A stretch of 64,000 bases of DNA, from contig NC_088308.1 in NCBI RefSeq assembly GCF_910592395.1, positions 24,879,501 to 24,943,500 of the forward strand. The letters are read 5' to 3'. The translations under genes and the position numbers were made by a program. Below, piece after piece: positions 41,801 to 56,800 of the stretch; position 1 is the first letter of the stretch; every line of letters begins with the position of its first letter. Source of the stretch: Lineus longissimus. Its lineage: Eukaryota; Nemertea; Pilidiophora; Heteronemertea; Lineidae. The notes under the pieces are model-generated. The model did not search any database. It saw only the letters and a list, made by a program, of their open reading frames with translations, and was not told the origin of the DNA.

Positions 41801-44800
41801 CTTCACAGATGATTCAGAGCAGACATGAACATTGCAATCATCCACAAATCATAACAACTATTAGCTTGATTAACTTCAGGTGCACCATATATTAGATTTC
41901 ATCTCACAAAGAAAATGCAATTTTGGTTTATAGAATTGGATCGAGATTTCAGTGTCAACAGGAAGTATCATTGGATTTGTCTGAGCTAGATGCAAGTGGA
42001 AATACCATTGAATACACTGAATAATTGGTATGCACAGGGTGAGGACAATCCTTATATTGACATGAAATGCAAGATGGCCGACACAGCAGCCATTTTGATA
42101 TTTAAATCTTTCCAAGATGGATGGGTTCCTGGGCAATGGGGATGCTTCTTCATTTTCTGACCAATGAAACTAAGTCAAGTGAAAATCAAGTTAATGGAAA
42201 AAGAAGGTCAAAAAGCCAACACACCATCCTGAAGGTACAAAGGCAAACTTATACCACCAGGACAACCATCACTTCTAGAGCAATTATTATAAGGCACCCT
42301 GGCCTAAATATAACATGAGAGGCCTATAAAATCAATAGAATCACGACCATTCAGAGCTTATGAAACACTCTCAATCACACTCTCAGCCTAGTTGGGCTAA
42401 TAAGGGATCTTATCAAAATATTTATCCTCTCTAGTACATCAGCAGAAGTTTGTGATCAGGTGGAGCACGCATTCATCAGAGTCATGCAGACAACATCCAA
42501 ATACTCACAGAAATGGGCTAATATCTGGGTACAACAACTGATCATGAATTCAAACATGATAAATTGAAAATCCCTATTTATATAGAGTACTATGGCCCTG
42601 TCGTTGATGAATTTTATGCACCAACCTATGTGCTGGTTTCTGTAGGATAACAATCACTGTGTATGAGATTCATACCAAATTCATGACGAGCATTCTTTTC
42701 ATACACAGATACAAGGCGTCCCCTTGTGGCAGATGCTATGATTAAACATCAAAGAAGATTCAAGAGCCGGATAACTGTCATATCCTCTCACACGATTCAT
42801 CCATTAACTCGTTAGGACCGATGGATATCGTTTTAAGGAAACTATTTTTTTAGAGAAGGCTGCATTTGATGATTATAGAATCACTCAGGGTACAGGAAAG
42901 AGCTCTGGAATAGCCTGTAGCAGTAAACTCCACATATTATACAATGTCGACACTACATATTTTTGCTCCACTTTTTCCCAAAACGTATGACCATCAGTCC
43001 CAACAGTCAATTTCACCCTGAAAAAGCTATATATTTATAGACCCAAGTTCTGGTGGGGAAGTGGCAAATCTCAAGACAAACGTGGCAAAAATGCAACTTG
43101 TAAGACAATCTCTAAGGAAAACAAATTTCTAAAAAATATTTCACTCAACCACTTCAACACTTCAACACTTACCATCAAATTAAGAAAGAACTAAAAATAT
43201 AGGGGATGTTTTATCATCATTTTGTCACCATGCACACATTGATTTGTGGGAAATTGGCCATATTCCACACCTTGCTTTTGCCAGCGCTTATCTGTGAGAC
43301 ATGCCACCAACTCCTGCATAAATCATGAGACAATTGGTAGATAGAGAAGCCAGTCTAAGATAGTTGGCCATTGGAGTGCATGCTATATCTCAAGATGCTT
43401 CCTAGGGACATATTTCTCTTAAGATGGATGAACGACAATAAATTTCACTCACGTACTCACCAATATGGTATCAGGTACTTTCTCTAATATTATTCAACAA
43501 TTATGTCCATGGAGTCAGTTATTTTGGTTTTTCCAATACTGCAGACTCCATTTATGCATTTACTGCTGACCATGTCCCCAGAGCATTTAAGTGGATCTGT
43601 ACATAAAGTTTTGTACACTATATACAGCAGAAGCGCTCTGGGGACAAGGTCGAAGGCTGACATATTACAGGGGTACCGGTATGTCAAATCCGGCCTGCTC
43701 TCCAATTACGATACTTTTTGATAGTTTGCTGGACTGTTGCCCAAGGCACCAGCTCCTCAAGCTGGACCTTTCTCTGGCTTTCAGTAGTCTTGGAATGTTC
43801 TTCATTCTATGGGGCTCACAGTACCATTGGGGCAGCACTATGTGAGAGAAATTTTTGCCGAGATTGATTCATATCTGCAAGGGCATGGCAATATGAAGTA
43901 ATTACACCCAAAACCGATAAGGACATTATTGTAACATCAGAGAAAGAACATTTTATTTATCTCAATACAAAAGAAATCAATTTGTATTAAACACACCATC
44001 TCATTCCCCTAACGGAAAAGGATTTATACAAGGTAGGGATCACAGAACTTTATAGAAATTATGATACATATTCAGATGACGTCAAAATAGGGGTAAATTC
44101 ATAACCATCGTTCAAGTGAACGGACAAACAAAAGTAAAGTGCTGATATTTTTGATTGTTTATCCGGTGCCATCAGTCTGTCATAATGTAATGGCTGTGAA
44201 AATACCAATTATAAGTTTTTAACAGCTTTTCAATTCCCTTATGTCACCTCTGACTATTTGTCAAATGAGTTTTGCTGCTAATGGCACTGTAGGCCAGTAT
44301 GTAGTCAAAAAAGACGACAAATAATATCTTACATCACCAGGTGAATATGAAAATCAATATTTGGAAACACAAGGCAATTAGCAAAGTAAACAAATGACTA
44401 TCAATACAATGGCCCCTAGATCAGGATGTCATCCGTTTTGCAAAATAACAGAGACAATATGGGAAACTATTTTCCAATATTGCCAGTCAACGGTATCCTA
44501 GAAACTCCCTGGAGCATTTAGTATTTTCTACTCCTCCCGGTGAGAACCATCACACTAATCAGGTCACGACCAAATGTGAAGCTTCAACTGAAGTAACACA
44601 AGTTTTGACCCATTTAATTTTGACCTCATCTAATGGAAGTTTGTATAATATTGACAAGAGAAGGGACCCAGATCCAAAATTCCCCAGTAAAAATTCTCTG
44701 GTTTTACCTCATCCGTGAATGACGCCGACGGTATGTGCTCATGGCCTGACTGCAGGTTCAAGGTAGCGGGCGGCTGTTCGAACGACCCGTTCATGCTCAT

Positions 44801-47800
44801 CGTCACTTGCGCATTGGGCGCCATTGTATCCACATTCTGATCAGCCCTGCCGTAAAACTGGGCATTCGGCTGGCTCTGGAGCCCAGATTGATTTGCACGT
44901 GTAACGGGCTCTTCAAGCAAGCCGTTCATCGGTGCCTGGCTCTCAAGGCCAGATTGCATAGTGGCGGAGACGACAGGTCGTTCGAAGGAGCCGTCCATAG
45001 TCGCTTGCGCTTTCGGTGCCTTTGTATCCACATGTTGGTCAGCCTTGCCGAAGTGGAACTGCGTCTCTTCGTAGCCCATCGAGGGCACCGATGTGTTGAA
45101 CTCATCTAATTGGTGCGTCTGATGTACACAACAAAGCCAGAAGAAAACTATAACTAAACATACAACACTGAACAGGAGCCCGACGGGCCATGCTTTGGAC
45201 AGATAGGATGGAGATTCCACCAGGTGAGTTATCACAAAGTCAATCAACGGTCCTTCCATAGTTTCCTCCCAAATTTACAAATTCGAAGGTTAATTTCAGG
45301 TATTCCTTCCGGCTCAAAAAGCAGGCTTGATATGATTAAACTTCTTCAACAACAACATATCATGAGGATCATATCAAGCCTTTATGAAATTTGATCTTTC
45401 CTCACATAATCATTTAGGTGAAGACATGCCAAAATGTTTGTTTTTCAAAACAGAACTTGGCAGAATTCTCAAAACCACGATAATGACAACTGGAGGAATT
45501 AACATATGGTGTTCTTTACACCCATGCTTTTAAAAGTAATAGGAATACATCTCCAATCTGTCACGATCAAAAACACCTTTCCAAAATTATTCAACAGATT
45601 GCTTCCTTTATGGCATGGAAGGACACGGGAAGCTGGGGGAATCTCCACACAACAAAATACATGGGTGCACAATCAATAGAAAGAGAAGAAATCGGAAAAG
45701 AAAAGACGAGAATTCGACAGAGAATGTTGTCGGAAGGAACAGGCAGCACAACTATGTGACAGAAACACATCAAGATCATTCATATCAAGAAAATCAGAGA
45801 TAGGTCTGTTTCACCCAAGAATGACAAAATCCCCTGAAGAGCGATATGCTGTTTACATATCAGTACATACAGGTGATTTTGACATGGTAAGGTTGAACAA
45901 ACTTGAGAGTTTGAGTGGAAAGTTGAGAGATGACAGACAAAAGAAAAGTTTCAGAAGTATTCAAATTGCACCAGTTTGATCGAGAAATAACAGGGAGACC
46001 TCTCAATGGCACAGAGGGAGTTTTTTTACGTGGTTGAAAACCTTTTTACATCAACTTTATTTGATAGGCCATTGCGATTTATTTGAACAACCCAAGTTGA
46101 AGCACTGAGGTCCTAGATTTCCAAGTGAAAATTGATGTGCTATGTTAACTAATATATATTTCTCAAAATCACTTGTAAACACTAAGCAACCTACGCCTTT
46201 AGTTCTTAACCATTTTGCTGTGGAGAGATACCATTCTATGGCGTTAAATGGATCCCCACAGCATAGTGGCAATGACAGATGTCATGCATTTGTAGTACAT
46301 TACGTCACGACGTTATCAGACCGATATTTCAGTCCATACTTCTTACAGCATAACATGTATCTCTTCCATATGCTCTCACAAGAAAATACTGTCGCACAAT
46401 ATCTTCCATTATCGCCATGTGGCATGGCTCAGAGCACTATTGCATGAACGCTTCCTCTTAACTTGAAAGTGTTTGTTCAAGTGTGCTACAAACACAATAT
46501 TGTAATTTCCATAATCATGCCCGTATGAAATGTACACAGGAGAATACAACAATAGTTGAAACATCCCATGTAGGAAGACAACTAAAGCTGTAATTGTCTC
46601 AAACAGTTTGTCGAATAGATGTCAACAGGACAAATAAGACATCAGTGCTTCAATCAAACTGGCAAAATCTCAAAATTGTGGTAAGAAAGGCATGAAGTGA
46701 AGGGCCAAGTTTCTTTGTCATTTGTACTTCGAAATGAAGGCCAGGATATTCTACTGTGACACGACAAAACCCTCCCAAGAAGGTGTCAACGTAATTGAGA
46801 CATTTCAACTAAATTCAAGCAAAGGATTGGGTGAACTTCAAGTGACAACATTACACTTAGGGTGACGGTGGGGTGACCACTACCAACCACTGGCAAATAT
46901 TTAGGAGAAACTTCAACCAAATTTCAAACTTATTCCCGAGACAAGTACATTTAGTTGTTTCAAGGGTTTTATGTTCACATCCAACTTTCTCATTAGGCAT
47001 GGAATTCTACTGAACAAATCTTTTCAACAAAATATGTATTCAGATGGTTCACGAAAAAGTGTACTCCAGAGCTATTGTTGTTGTTCTTTTTTGGAACACC
47101 ATACACATGTAGTAGCACCAAAGATAGAGATATCTACAAGGACATTATCTCTATTATAGACCACATGCAATCTGCCCATGCAGCTCAAGGCTTTCTTGTC
47201 ATGTACACTTTCTAAAGATACTAATGTGGCCGAATGCTTTCATTGCACATGAAAATGATGGAGCAATGGATTGATCTGGACACATCATGAAAAATGTCAT
47301 AAATTCATCAAGTTAGATGTTGGAACTTGCATCGCATGCCTTTATACACAATGATACATGGCAATAAGATATCTCAAAAAGTTATGACATTTAAAGAGAC
47401 CTTGAACTTTGGGAATGACCTTAAAATTTGGTGAAATATGAAAATTTAAGTGAACCAAAATACAGTGATGAGATTAAATGGTAGTGAAATAGATACGGGC
47501 TTACCTGTTGGGAGACGATGGAATCATCGTGCATGTATTTCATCTCATTATCTTGGAGATAATATGACTGATCGCCGAGAATTGTGTCTTCACCTGTAGA
47601 TAATTAAGAAAAAACAAAATTAGCATCGATGTAGGAACGGAGGAGCCCACGCAAAGTGCAGACGATTCCAATATCAAAGGATAAACACATCAGAAATAGA
47701 CAGAAAATTATTAAACCTGCATTCGATCTTGACGCAAATGAACCTGTATCATGCCTTCAAATGAAGCCACTGCACTTGCTAAAGTGTCATTTTCTGTTTT

Positions 47801-50800
47801 TTACAACCGCAAATAAATCATCTCGCTCGTTTCTTAAAGCCACAAGCTGCTGCACAAGTAAAGCACTCCAATGCATAAAATCCATGAAATTGTTCTAAGA
47901 GATTAGATCATTACGCTCTCTCTTCTCTACAGCAAACACTCCAGCACCGAGCTGCGTCATTGGATCCAATCAAGTGGACAACTTATGAGTTTTACGCCAC
48001 GTAATCAAATTGCTATTCGTTTGCGAGAAATGAAAGAAAAAATGTACAGGCTCGTTTGCATCGGCAGTTGAATAGTTTCCTGTGGCAAAAAAATTACGAA
48101 AAATCAAAATAATCAAACGCTGAATCACGGATCCTGTACTGAAAGATTTGATTTTTCCTACAGAATTATTTCACCGCAACGGCTAATAATTCTACACATT
48201 CGTCACTATAATGCTCTATGTAGAAATTTCTACCAGATTGAATGAAGAAGCATAGTTGATAGCACCAACATGAAAACACTAAGCAGCAGCCCCCCCCCTC
48301 CCCCACTTACAAAAATGAATCCCAATTCACCATGGTGAAACCATGGTGAATTGAGATTTACCATGGTGAATTCAGATTTTTCAAAGTCAAAAATTGTTCA
48401 ACATTTTGAACTGACTGAAGGAGGAAAACATTTCGCATATCAACCAGATGAGTTTAATTGTCTGCCTTTATTTCTGGATGAAGCAAATCATACAGAAAAC
48501 ACTTTGCATGTTTGTAAAAGACTTCAGCCAAGACTGTGTATGGTACTTGTAACAATCCCCCAAAGAAAGCTCAAGAGCCCTATCCCATGATGTCATTTTC
48601 ATAACCTTTTTCCTCCCAACAAGACAACTTGATGTAACTATCTCATGAAGTAGTGTCAATGGCTTGAACCTTCACATGGTGACCATTAATTGAGCTTGTT
48701 AGTGACTTAGACACAAACACTGAAGACAAGATAAGACCAAGACTAGCAAAGAAGAGCCGACTATAATGTATGGCCTAAAAGTGCAGCATCGCAGATGCAG
48801 TGAGATGGTTTCAGGCATTTTTTCTCAGCTATTGTGATTTAGGGCATGAAATACGCAGCATTCCACCTGCGCCTATGCAATCTGATTGGACAATCTGAAG
48901 ATGACAATGGCGACAATTTTCTCAGCACATGCGTTAATCCTCGAAGCGTTGATAAATCATTAGCTATAGTTAATGTCATTTTTTTACCTCCAACACGCCA
49001 TGAACATTTTCATCAATCTCATCAAATTACAACTTACGCTCAATCAGGCAGACTTGAGAATTTAATTCATGGAAGAGAAGAGGCACATTGGATATTAACC
49101 TGACCGCCAACAAAAAAACGCTACTCCAGCAGATTCTGGGTCTTCCATTTCAGAAAAGTGGCTACAATTTGACTTGATGCAAAAACAAATACAGCTGTCC
49201 ATCAATAACCTCAATTCAATTTATGATCAGTAAAATTTCAATTCATACTCAAATTTGATTGTTCAATCCTGTTTGGCCCGGAGAGCAATTCCTAATGTAA
49301 TGTAGAAATCTTATGAAAGAAACAATGGCCCAAGAGGAAATCTATAAGTAAGAAAAGACAGTCCATTGAGAAGGGGAACAACCGGCCACCTGAAGGGTGT
49401 CAGACAGAGGGATGACTTATTGGCCAATTGGGAGTCAATCCACAGCCTTGGAGTACAATCTATATCTTTAGCCAGAGATATGATACAGTGGGATTTGATA
49501 AGCTTGGTCAATTGGGACTCAAATCAGTCTTTGAGGTGTCAGGCAAGAAGACTTGAAGGAGTGGGCGGTGCAGATGTCCCTAGCTGAAACAGCAACACCA
49601 TCCTGAAGTACTTGGCACCCAGAGACTCAGGAGCCATAAGCAAAACAGCTGTTAAACTTAACAAATGAATATCATTAAAGTACTTAAGACTGAAATAAAC
49701 TATTTGTGTTTTTGGATTAAGAAATGAAGCTGGATAGAACCATCACACATTGTGTTAGTTCCACATCAGTTACATGATGGTAGCACCATACGGTCAACAA
49801 CTTGGCTACCCTAGTTAGTTTTTTCAGTCTCACACTGACTGAGCTACAGAAAGAACCTAACAAGGAGAAGACACAGCTGGAAATGACTGTGATTTGAACT
49901 GTAGAAGGGCAACACTGAGATGAGAAAATATTCTACGCTCCTACCAAGAAGGATAACATCAGGGACATGGAGGTTCTAAGGTGGTCCTAAAGAGGGGTTC
50001 TAATAGTCTAAGGATGGACTTTAATGCACAAGCAGAACATGAAGACAGTCCATTTAGGTCATAGGTAGTAGGGAAATCAGTGTTAGCATTGGACATTAGT
50101 GCATTTCACGGTGGTCCTAGCAATTGCATATCATTTGGGGCAGGTGTGGGGGGTTGGAGTTCAAATCTAGGTTACAGCATCGCTGCACCTAGACCCGAGG
50201 AGGATGTGTTGGGCAACATCTAAATCTGGGTTCCAAAGACAGCAGGGCAACACTCTGTCACATTACCAATTTTCTTGACGATTTCTGATTGAAATTGGAT
50301 GTTGTGGTCAACTAGGTAGCAAAAAGTAGGAAAACAAAGAGAATCAGACGAACAGTGAGGTTTAGTCATCAAACCTGAAATATCTAACATTATGTGAGCA
50401 TTTTCTGTTCAAAACCGATTATGGCCCATACAAATCTAAATCAAACTGAAATAATGTGAAAAAAAACTGATGATCGACACAACACAGGAAGACATGACAA
50501 AATGACAACGTCGACTACGTGATGCTAAACAAAAGGGAGGAATATGGATCATGAATGATGGGGAGAACATGCAAGACATGCCAACTAAGCTAAGACACTG
50601 AATGTGCAAGTTTATGGCTTATCGCTGGGACACTGGATGCCGAGTTGTGTAGAGTTGGTAGGAATGTAGATGATGGGTAGTCCTGTCATATTGGACAGCA
50701 AACATGTGACCTCAGATGGCGAAATGAGGATGTTAGAATGTACGTCAGTCCAACACCACTCACGCTCACGTAAATCTATGCTGCTTCATTTCGTGGTGTC

Positions 50801-53800
50801 ACAGTGCACGATGCTGTTGAACTGACATAATAATATCATTACATCATCCAAGACGATGTGTTTGCCATCCAGTGTAGTGGTGACACCATCATCTTCACAT
50901 CTCATATAGAGAACGCAATCATGGTTTTTTTTGTTTCCAAAGAGGACTGAAGGGTATAAACCAGATCCTACATCTCAAGATATCAGTAAAGTTTCATGTC
51001 TAGTACTGTCTCTTCACTCACATGAGACATGAGTTAATAGTTTGTCAGGTAAAGTCGCCACCAACATTGAATGAGGGATGAACTACAAATAAACCCAATC
51101 CTGGGAACAGATGTCTACGGAGGCATATTTCATAATTGCAAGTGTAGGTTTTTAGGTAAATGTTTCCATGTTTCTAAGATATCTTTGTCTAAAGAGGATG
51201 GAAGACTTTGATTACAGACTGACAATAGTTTGTACCCAGAGAAGCCCAATTGGGTTGTGTGCATGTGTGTGTGTGTAAATTTGTTGATTTAAAAACTCGG
51301 CATCCAGGCCTGGATGGAAAAATCTGAGAAATCTCCAGAGGATAAAAAGGCTATCTTCTGCTGTGGAGTGAAACAGCAAAACTTACGCGACTGCATCTTA
51401 ATCCCCTCGTAATAAGGGAGGTAGACATGCTGCTCGGAGATAGGCCGGCCAAATAATGGTGACGTAGGCATGAAATCATCACCTAAACAACGGGGATTTA
51501 AATAACTGTAGAATCTAAAATTGATCAAACCGCGTCTGCTGCAATCATATTTCACTGTTTACAATCACTGAAGCAATTTGATGAAAATGTGTAACTTGGA
51601 ACGTATCGTCTGCAAGCAGGTTCCATTTGATTAAAAATGAAATACACACAGACACCAAGGATCAAGAACAAACACAGGCATGAGACTGGATGAAAGACTA
51701 TTAGAATTCACAGTCAAATTAAATTCTAATTTGAAAGGCGAACTTCTAGAGGCCTATAGGTGTATATACATGTAGCATGAACAGAATACATGACAATCAC
51801 AATGCACAAGATTATGTTGTGATGAAAAATCATGGTGTCATCAAATTTCAGATTTGAAAAATATTCTTGTTGACCTTTTTATACTTCAAAGTCATTTGAT
51901 GACACATAGGTCCACATCAATGATTCAGTCTCATATCTGTTTATATATTTCAAGCAGGTGTAGGTTGGCCAAGATGCAGAAAAAAACGCTCACAACCGGG
52001 ACCTAAAGTGTTGCATCAGGTTCTAAATGGAAGTGGGTCTGGGAGATTTGTGTTGTGTTGAAAACGTTCAAGGGAAACAAAACACCACAAAAACCAATGT
52101 AAAAGTCGAGGAGTTTGAAACAAATTATCGGGATTATGAAGAATCTAAAAAAATCATACAAAGATGAGATTTAAAACCTTTACTACAGGAAGAGGGTACA
52201 AAGGTGTCAATATGAAACTGAAATCTGAAATCATTCAGGATTTAAGGTTGATCGAGAAAGACATCATGAATATTAATTTGATATAAGTGAAAATAAACAC
52301 TCGCATGAAACAGACATTTGTGAAATTAGATTTACAGGAGACACTTTCTGGTCTGAGATTTCAAAATGTTAGTCAATTCTGAAGGATATGATTAAAAAAT
52401 AGGGAAAATTGTGTTTACAGATGAAAAATTTAGATGTACGGGAATAGGCAAGTTTGCTGGAAGAAATGAACAAAACTCAAAAATATCATCCAAAACAACT
52501 AACTGCATAGATAGTCTTTTAACATTTATTTAAACAGGGTGGGTTAAAACATTGATTGATATTTCGAAAATGAAATGATTACAGCTCAAACAAATATGTA
52601 TTTGAAATGAAGGATTCTTCTATTTCAAATACACCGTCTTCTTTTCTCATAAATAAAACCTTCAGACTACATAGACTATATGCACACAAAAAACTAGTGA
52701 AAACAAACATGAAAGCTATGTTCAGTACACAAACTCTGAAACTGCTCCTAAAATATTCTTGATCATTGAAGTGGACAAAATGGAATCGCCCTTCTCCTTA
52801 GAGATGACTTGAAAATGACTTGAACTCAAAGAGGACACAACACTCCAAGCAGAGACTGCACTACTACTGCTAGAAAGACAACCTTCGTAAGCCAAGCAGA
52901 ATCATGGACCTCTGATCCCCTGGACTTATTATAGCTGCCCACGGACTACCATTCCTTTGTAGGTAAAGATGCAATTGTACAGCCACCAGTAATGTCAACA
53001 CAATACTGTGGGATTGATATGTACTAGCAGCCAAAGACAAGACTTCAAGCACAATATGACATATCTGAGTAAAAACAAACCTGAGGAAGGTGTTTAAAAG
53101 TGATGATTTCATGCTTGTCAATTGAATAGCCTGACCCTTATCATCCTCTTCCCCCCTCCCCTCCCATTTTCCACCATGATTCTTAAATCTCACCTGGCAA
53201 AACAAGCAGCAGCAGAATCATGCAGTATATCGACAGCAATTCATGAGCAAAACATGAAAAGGAAAGCTTTGAAATTTTGCAGCACAGCAGATTCAAGAAT
53301 CGCGAAATAAATCGAATCCACAAAGAATATGTTTGATGTCACATGCAACAACGTGATGCAGAAGATTAGCATCCTCTCTGAAGTATTATATCAAAGATGC
53401 TGCCAGCGATGTACCCTGAACAATTTGTTTGGAAGCTGGACCAAGATTTCTCAAAAGCAACTCGGACAGACACCAACATGCAATAGTGTGTTGCTCCGCA
53501 TGACCATAATCAATGACTTCTAATCCCAGGCTATGATTTTGTCAATGCAAACTGTCAGATTACAGGGTATCACATCTTCGCAGACAAGTCTCTTTCAATT
53601 TTCTTCATTCCTTATTCTGAGTTGCTGGTGAAGTTTGAGAGAGATATTCCCAGTCAAGCTCAGGTCCAAATCTAACTTAATTAGTTATAAAGCGACAGAC
53701 ACTGAAGATCGATGTGTTATGATGTTGGAATACATGTATTTACAAGTTGACCATGTTTCTCAGTCAGCATTCACTAAGTTGACGATATTGTCTGAAATGT

Positions 53801-56800
53801 GTCTTATAACGTCAACATTAACACGTACACTGACTGAGAAACTGGCCTCTGAATATGATAAGTTTTAATAAAGAAAGAAATTCAAGCCAGATTGTTATAA
53901 AATATGAATAAATTTCCCAGAATCCTGACTTGAAAATATGATTTATTGGTTATTGAGAGAAAGATACTTTTAGCATGATGAAGTGAACTGCAATGCTTTC
54001 CCACAACCACAAAGCTACCTACTGATACTATCAATATGATCAAAAGCGCCATCATGCTCAGATCCACCATGAGTTCTTCGATTTCCTGCATGAAGAATAA
54101 GTTGATGTTGATACCGTGTAAATCAAAGCCTAAATCCTATACATGTGACAGTTCTGCTTTAATGTTGTTGGTTATCTGGTCTGAGCTCAGATGGCAATAC
54201 CTCAAATAGGCTATTGTTGGGTAGTACCATCTGACCAGTCAATTGAATGCTAGGCCTACAACATGAGTAACATGGACACGCATTTCATCAATATGATTTC
54301 AAACTGGGCCTAGTGTGAATAGCAAAACAAAAGTCGAGATTTCTTTTGAATTTGGGCCTACGAGAGATAGTCTCACAAACTAAACCTAAAATTGATACTT
54401 ATACCTTCTGAAAGAGAAAAGTTCAAATTGCATACCACATTTCACAGAACATCACATCACTGCCTTGAATATTTTGAAGTCTTTACGCAGTACACGTGAA
54501 ATGGTTGAATAGGACCAACGTCCGACACCAAGTAAGTTACTTGATGATGTACATGTACCATTTTACCCTAGTTATACCTGCATTGGCTCTAAAAAAATGG
54601 TTTGATACCCGATTTACATCAAATGAGACATCAGTGAAAGTTTTACCATAAATCTAAGCAAATATTTGCAGGATAGTTTACACAAAACCAAAATATCTGA
54701 TGTGAAATAGGTCCAACATTTTCTGAGAACCAGCAAGGTAAGAACTCATTTCACCTTTGAGACAACCAGAACCAAGTGTTTCTGGTGTCTTAAAATATGC
54801 AAAGTAGCCAATTTTACCAGTACTACTGATTCCACTCTGCAGGGTATCTCTGCTGGGGCCAAGGGTGTCGCGGCCAAAGGTCGATGAAGTACTCAACATA
54901 CGCCCAGCTCCGTAGTCCATCTCTCGCTCGATCTCTTCTGTTGACTTGCTCATCATCCGTGAAAAGTCATCAGAGGTGTCCAGACGTTTCTTCCTCCCTT
55001 ATGGGCAGAAAATATCATAAGAACCCAACACAATGATAAACATTCAATGGAAATTTACAATTCACTACAAGATTTTGACAAACAAATTCATCATCTAAAT
55101 CATCCTCAACTTCATATTTGAGGGTCTCAACAGATTCATCTTACATCATGAACAAGCTTTTTCACTCTACTGGTCAAAGGTAGCATCTTCGTGCCCGCAA
55201 TACCTCATTCAAGAAACTTGCCTGATGCGCATCTCAAAAACATCTTGACTTAGCAGAAATTGCATAAAATCCAGCTACAAGGGTTTTGCCTTGTAATTTG
55301 TATGATCAACTGTCTCTGAAATGCTCTTCAGATATGGTAATGGAATGTGGTATTGCACAGACAGTGATGTCACTTTTGAGCAAAACTATTTATAACAGGT
55401 CTATTCTTATTAAAATGAACCTTCTTCCATCATTTTACATATTTAACTCTAAATTACATGATGGCATTACTCAATCATTACAATAAATTCTAGTGAAAAT
55501 TCACCATTGAAATGAGAGAACTTTAAGTCAACTCAATAAACTGAAAGTGAAATGAATATTACATAAGTATATACAAGTGGACAGGGACCCACAACCAACA
55601 ATGCAAGGGAGTTAGTAATATTCAGGTGTCAAAATGGTTTACAGCCTGCATCGCAAAAGGTGCAGCCAATGTATAAGGCCTTCAAATTCTAGAACTTCTA
55701 ATGCTTGTAGAAATGTACAATCTGATCACAGCACTTAGAGTTGACACACAGCCAACAACAAGCCAGCAAAAAACCAGGATCTCAACAGATTACCCGAAAT
55801 ATTTGCCAAGAATATCATATACTCTAGAAGTTGGAGTTCTGCCATTTTCCTCACAATGAGGCGTTATCCTCAGGAAAACATGAGTATGGCTAGACTCTTC
55901 CACTTAGCTGCACCTTTCAGACACCACGTAATGGGAAAATTGATGACATCTTGATGTAGGCTAGGTCATGTTTTAGTGGTCGGTAAATACATTTGTGTTA
56001 GCGTTAGTATGTGGGCGGTCATACTGGAGGCGAGTAGACGAATATCACTTACCAAATATCAATGGATTGTACAATGTACGTGTTATAGGAAATGGGATCA
56101 AGGACCAGCAAGCGGTAGAGTCCTTTTTTAGAATGGGCACAAGTTAAGGGGAATATAGCTGCTACATACAAACTCAAAACATCATGGTTTTTACCACTGC
56201 ACCCTAGTTTATTCCTCAATGTATCTGACACTTGATGGAAGTAGCCCCACCAAAAGGGCCTACGAGAGGTCAAGGCACTTTATCTGATGCAAGGTAAGGA
56301 ACCTATGGACGGCCTGGTATGCTAGGATGACCTCAGTGGCAGTCATCAGGCCAGGAGTCCCACCAATATAGCACTGGAGAGCAAGTCTCGATGCAGTATA
56401 TTAGGATCAGTATCGGTACTTCACACTTTGCCTTTCTGGCATTTCATCATCTCAGTCTATAAGAGTGCATACATGTCAATACTGTCTCCTGTTAATGTCA
56501 CCCAATTACCCGCCCTCCATTATCAATTTCATATCGATTCAACGCATGAATTGCCTTGATGTGTGAGACAGCTGAGCCAATTCCACAACTTGGTAAACCA
56601 AGCCCGAAGGCTCCCTTTAAGCTCATCTAAAGTTGGGTGCATATCAAAAGCCTGTTTATATTCATTTCAAAGTCCTCTCTTTGCAAGTGATCAATACCGC
56701 ACTGCAAGTCTGACCATTTTGTCAAACCCAAATGGCTCATTTCTATCAGTCCTATTCAATAGCTGTAGACTCAAACAAATTCCAACTGTCTGATATCTCA

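Larger units (their letters stand above)
34664..44707 (-). other. 10-kb intron between first exon C and the pre-ZU5 exon
   Basis: Phase-0 intron. Holds a 42-bp-type minisatellite (34.83-35.22 kb), poly-C tracts at 38.11 and 39.54 kb, a CA-rich tract near 40.05 kb, short duplications near 40.32 kb and a fold-back at 43.57-43.65 kb. No reading frame with recognisable domains seen. Confidence 0.8.

Noticed and set aside
43157-43176. 18-base phase-0 segment before GTAAGTG
   Set aside because: Would encode a hydrophobic FFLNLM insert in a polar linker; base composition is that of the intron.
46057-46447. Overlapping open frames on both strands near 46.2 kb
   Set aside because: Chance frames in AT-rich intron; no motif.
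52870-53205. 111-codon minus-strand frame
   Set aside because: Hydrophobic random-looking translation in an intron, without splice context.
54407-54409. AAG between CTCTTTCAG and GTATAAG, a possible 3-base exon
   Set aside because: Fits phase but is not distinguishable from chance. It could equally be a cryptic acceptor.
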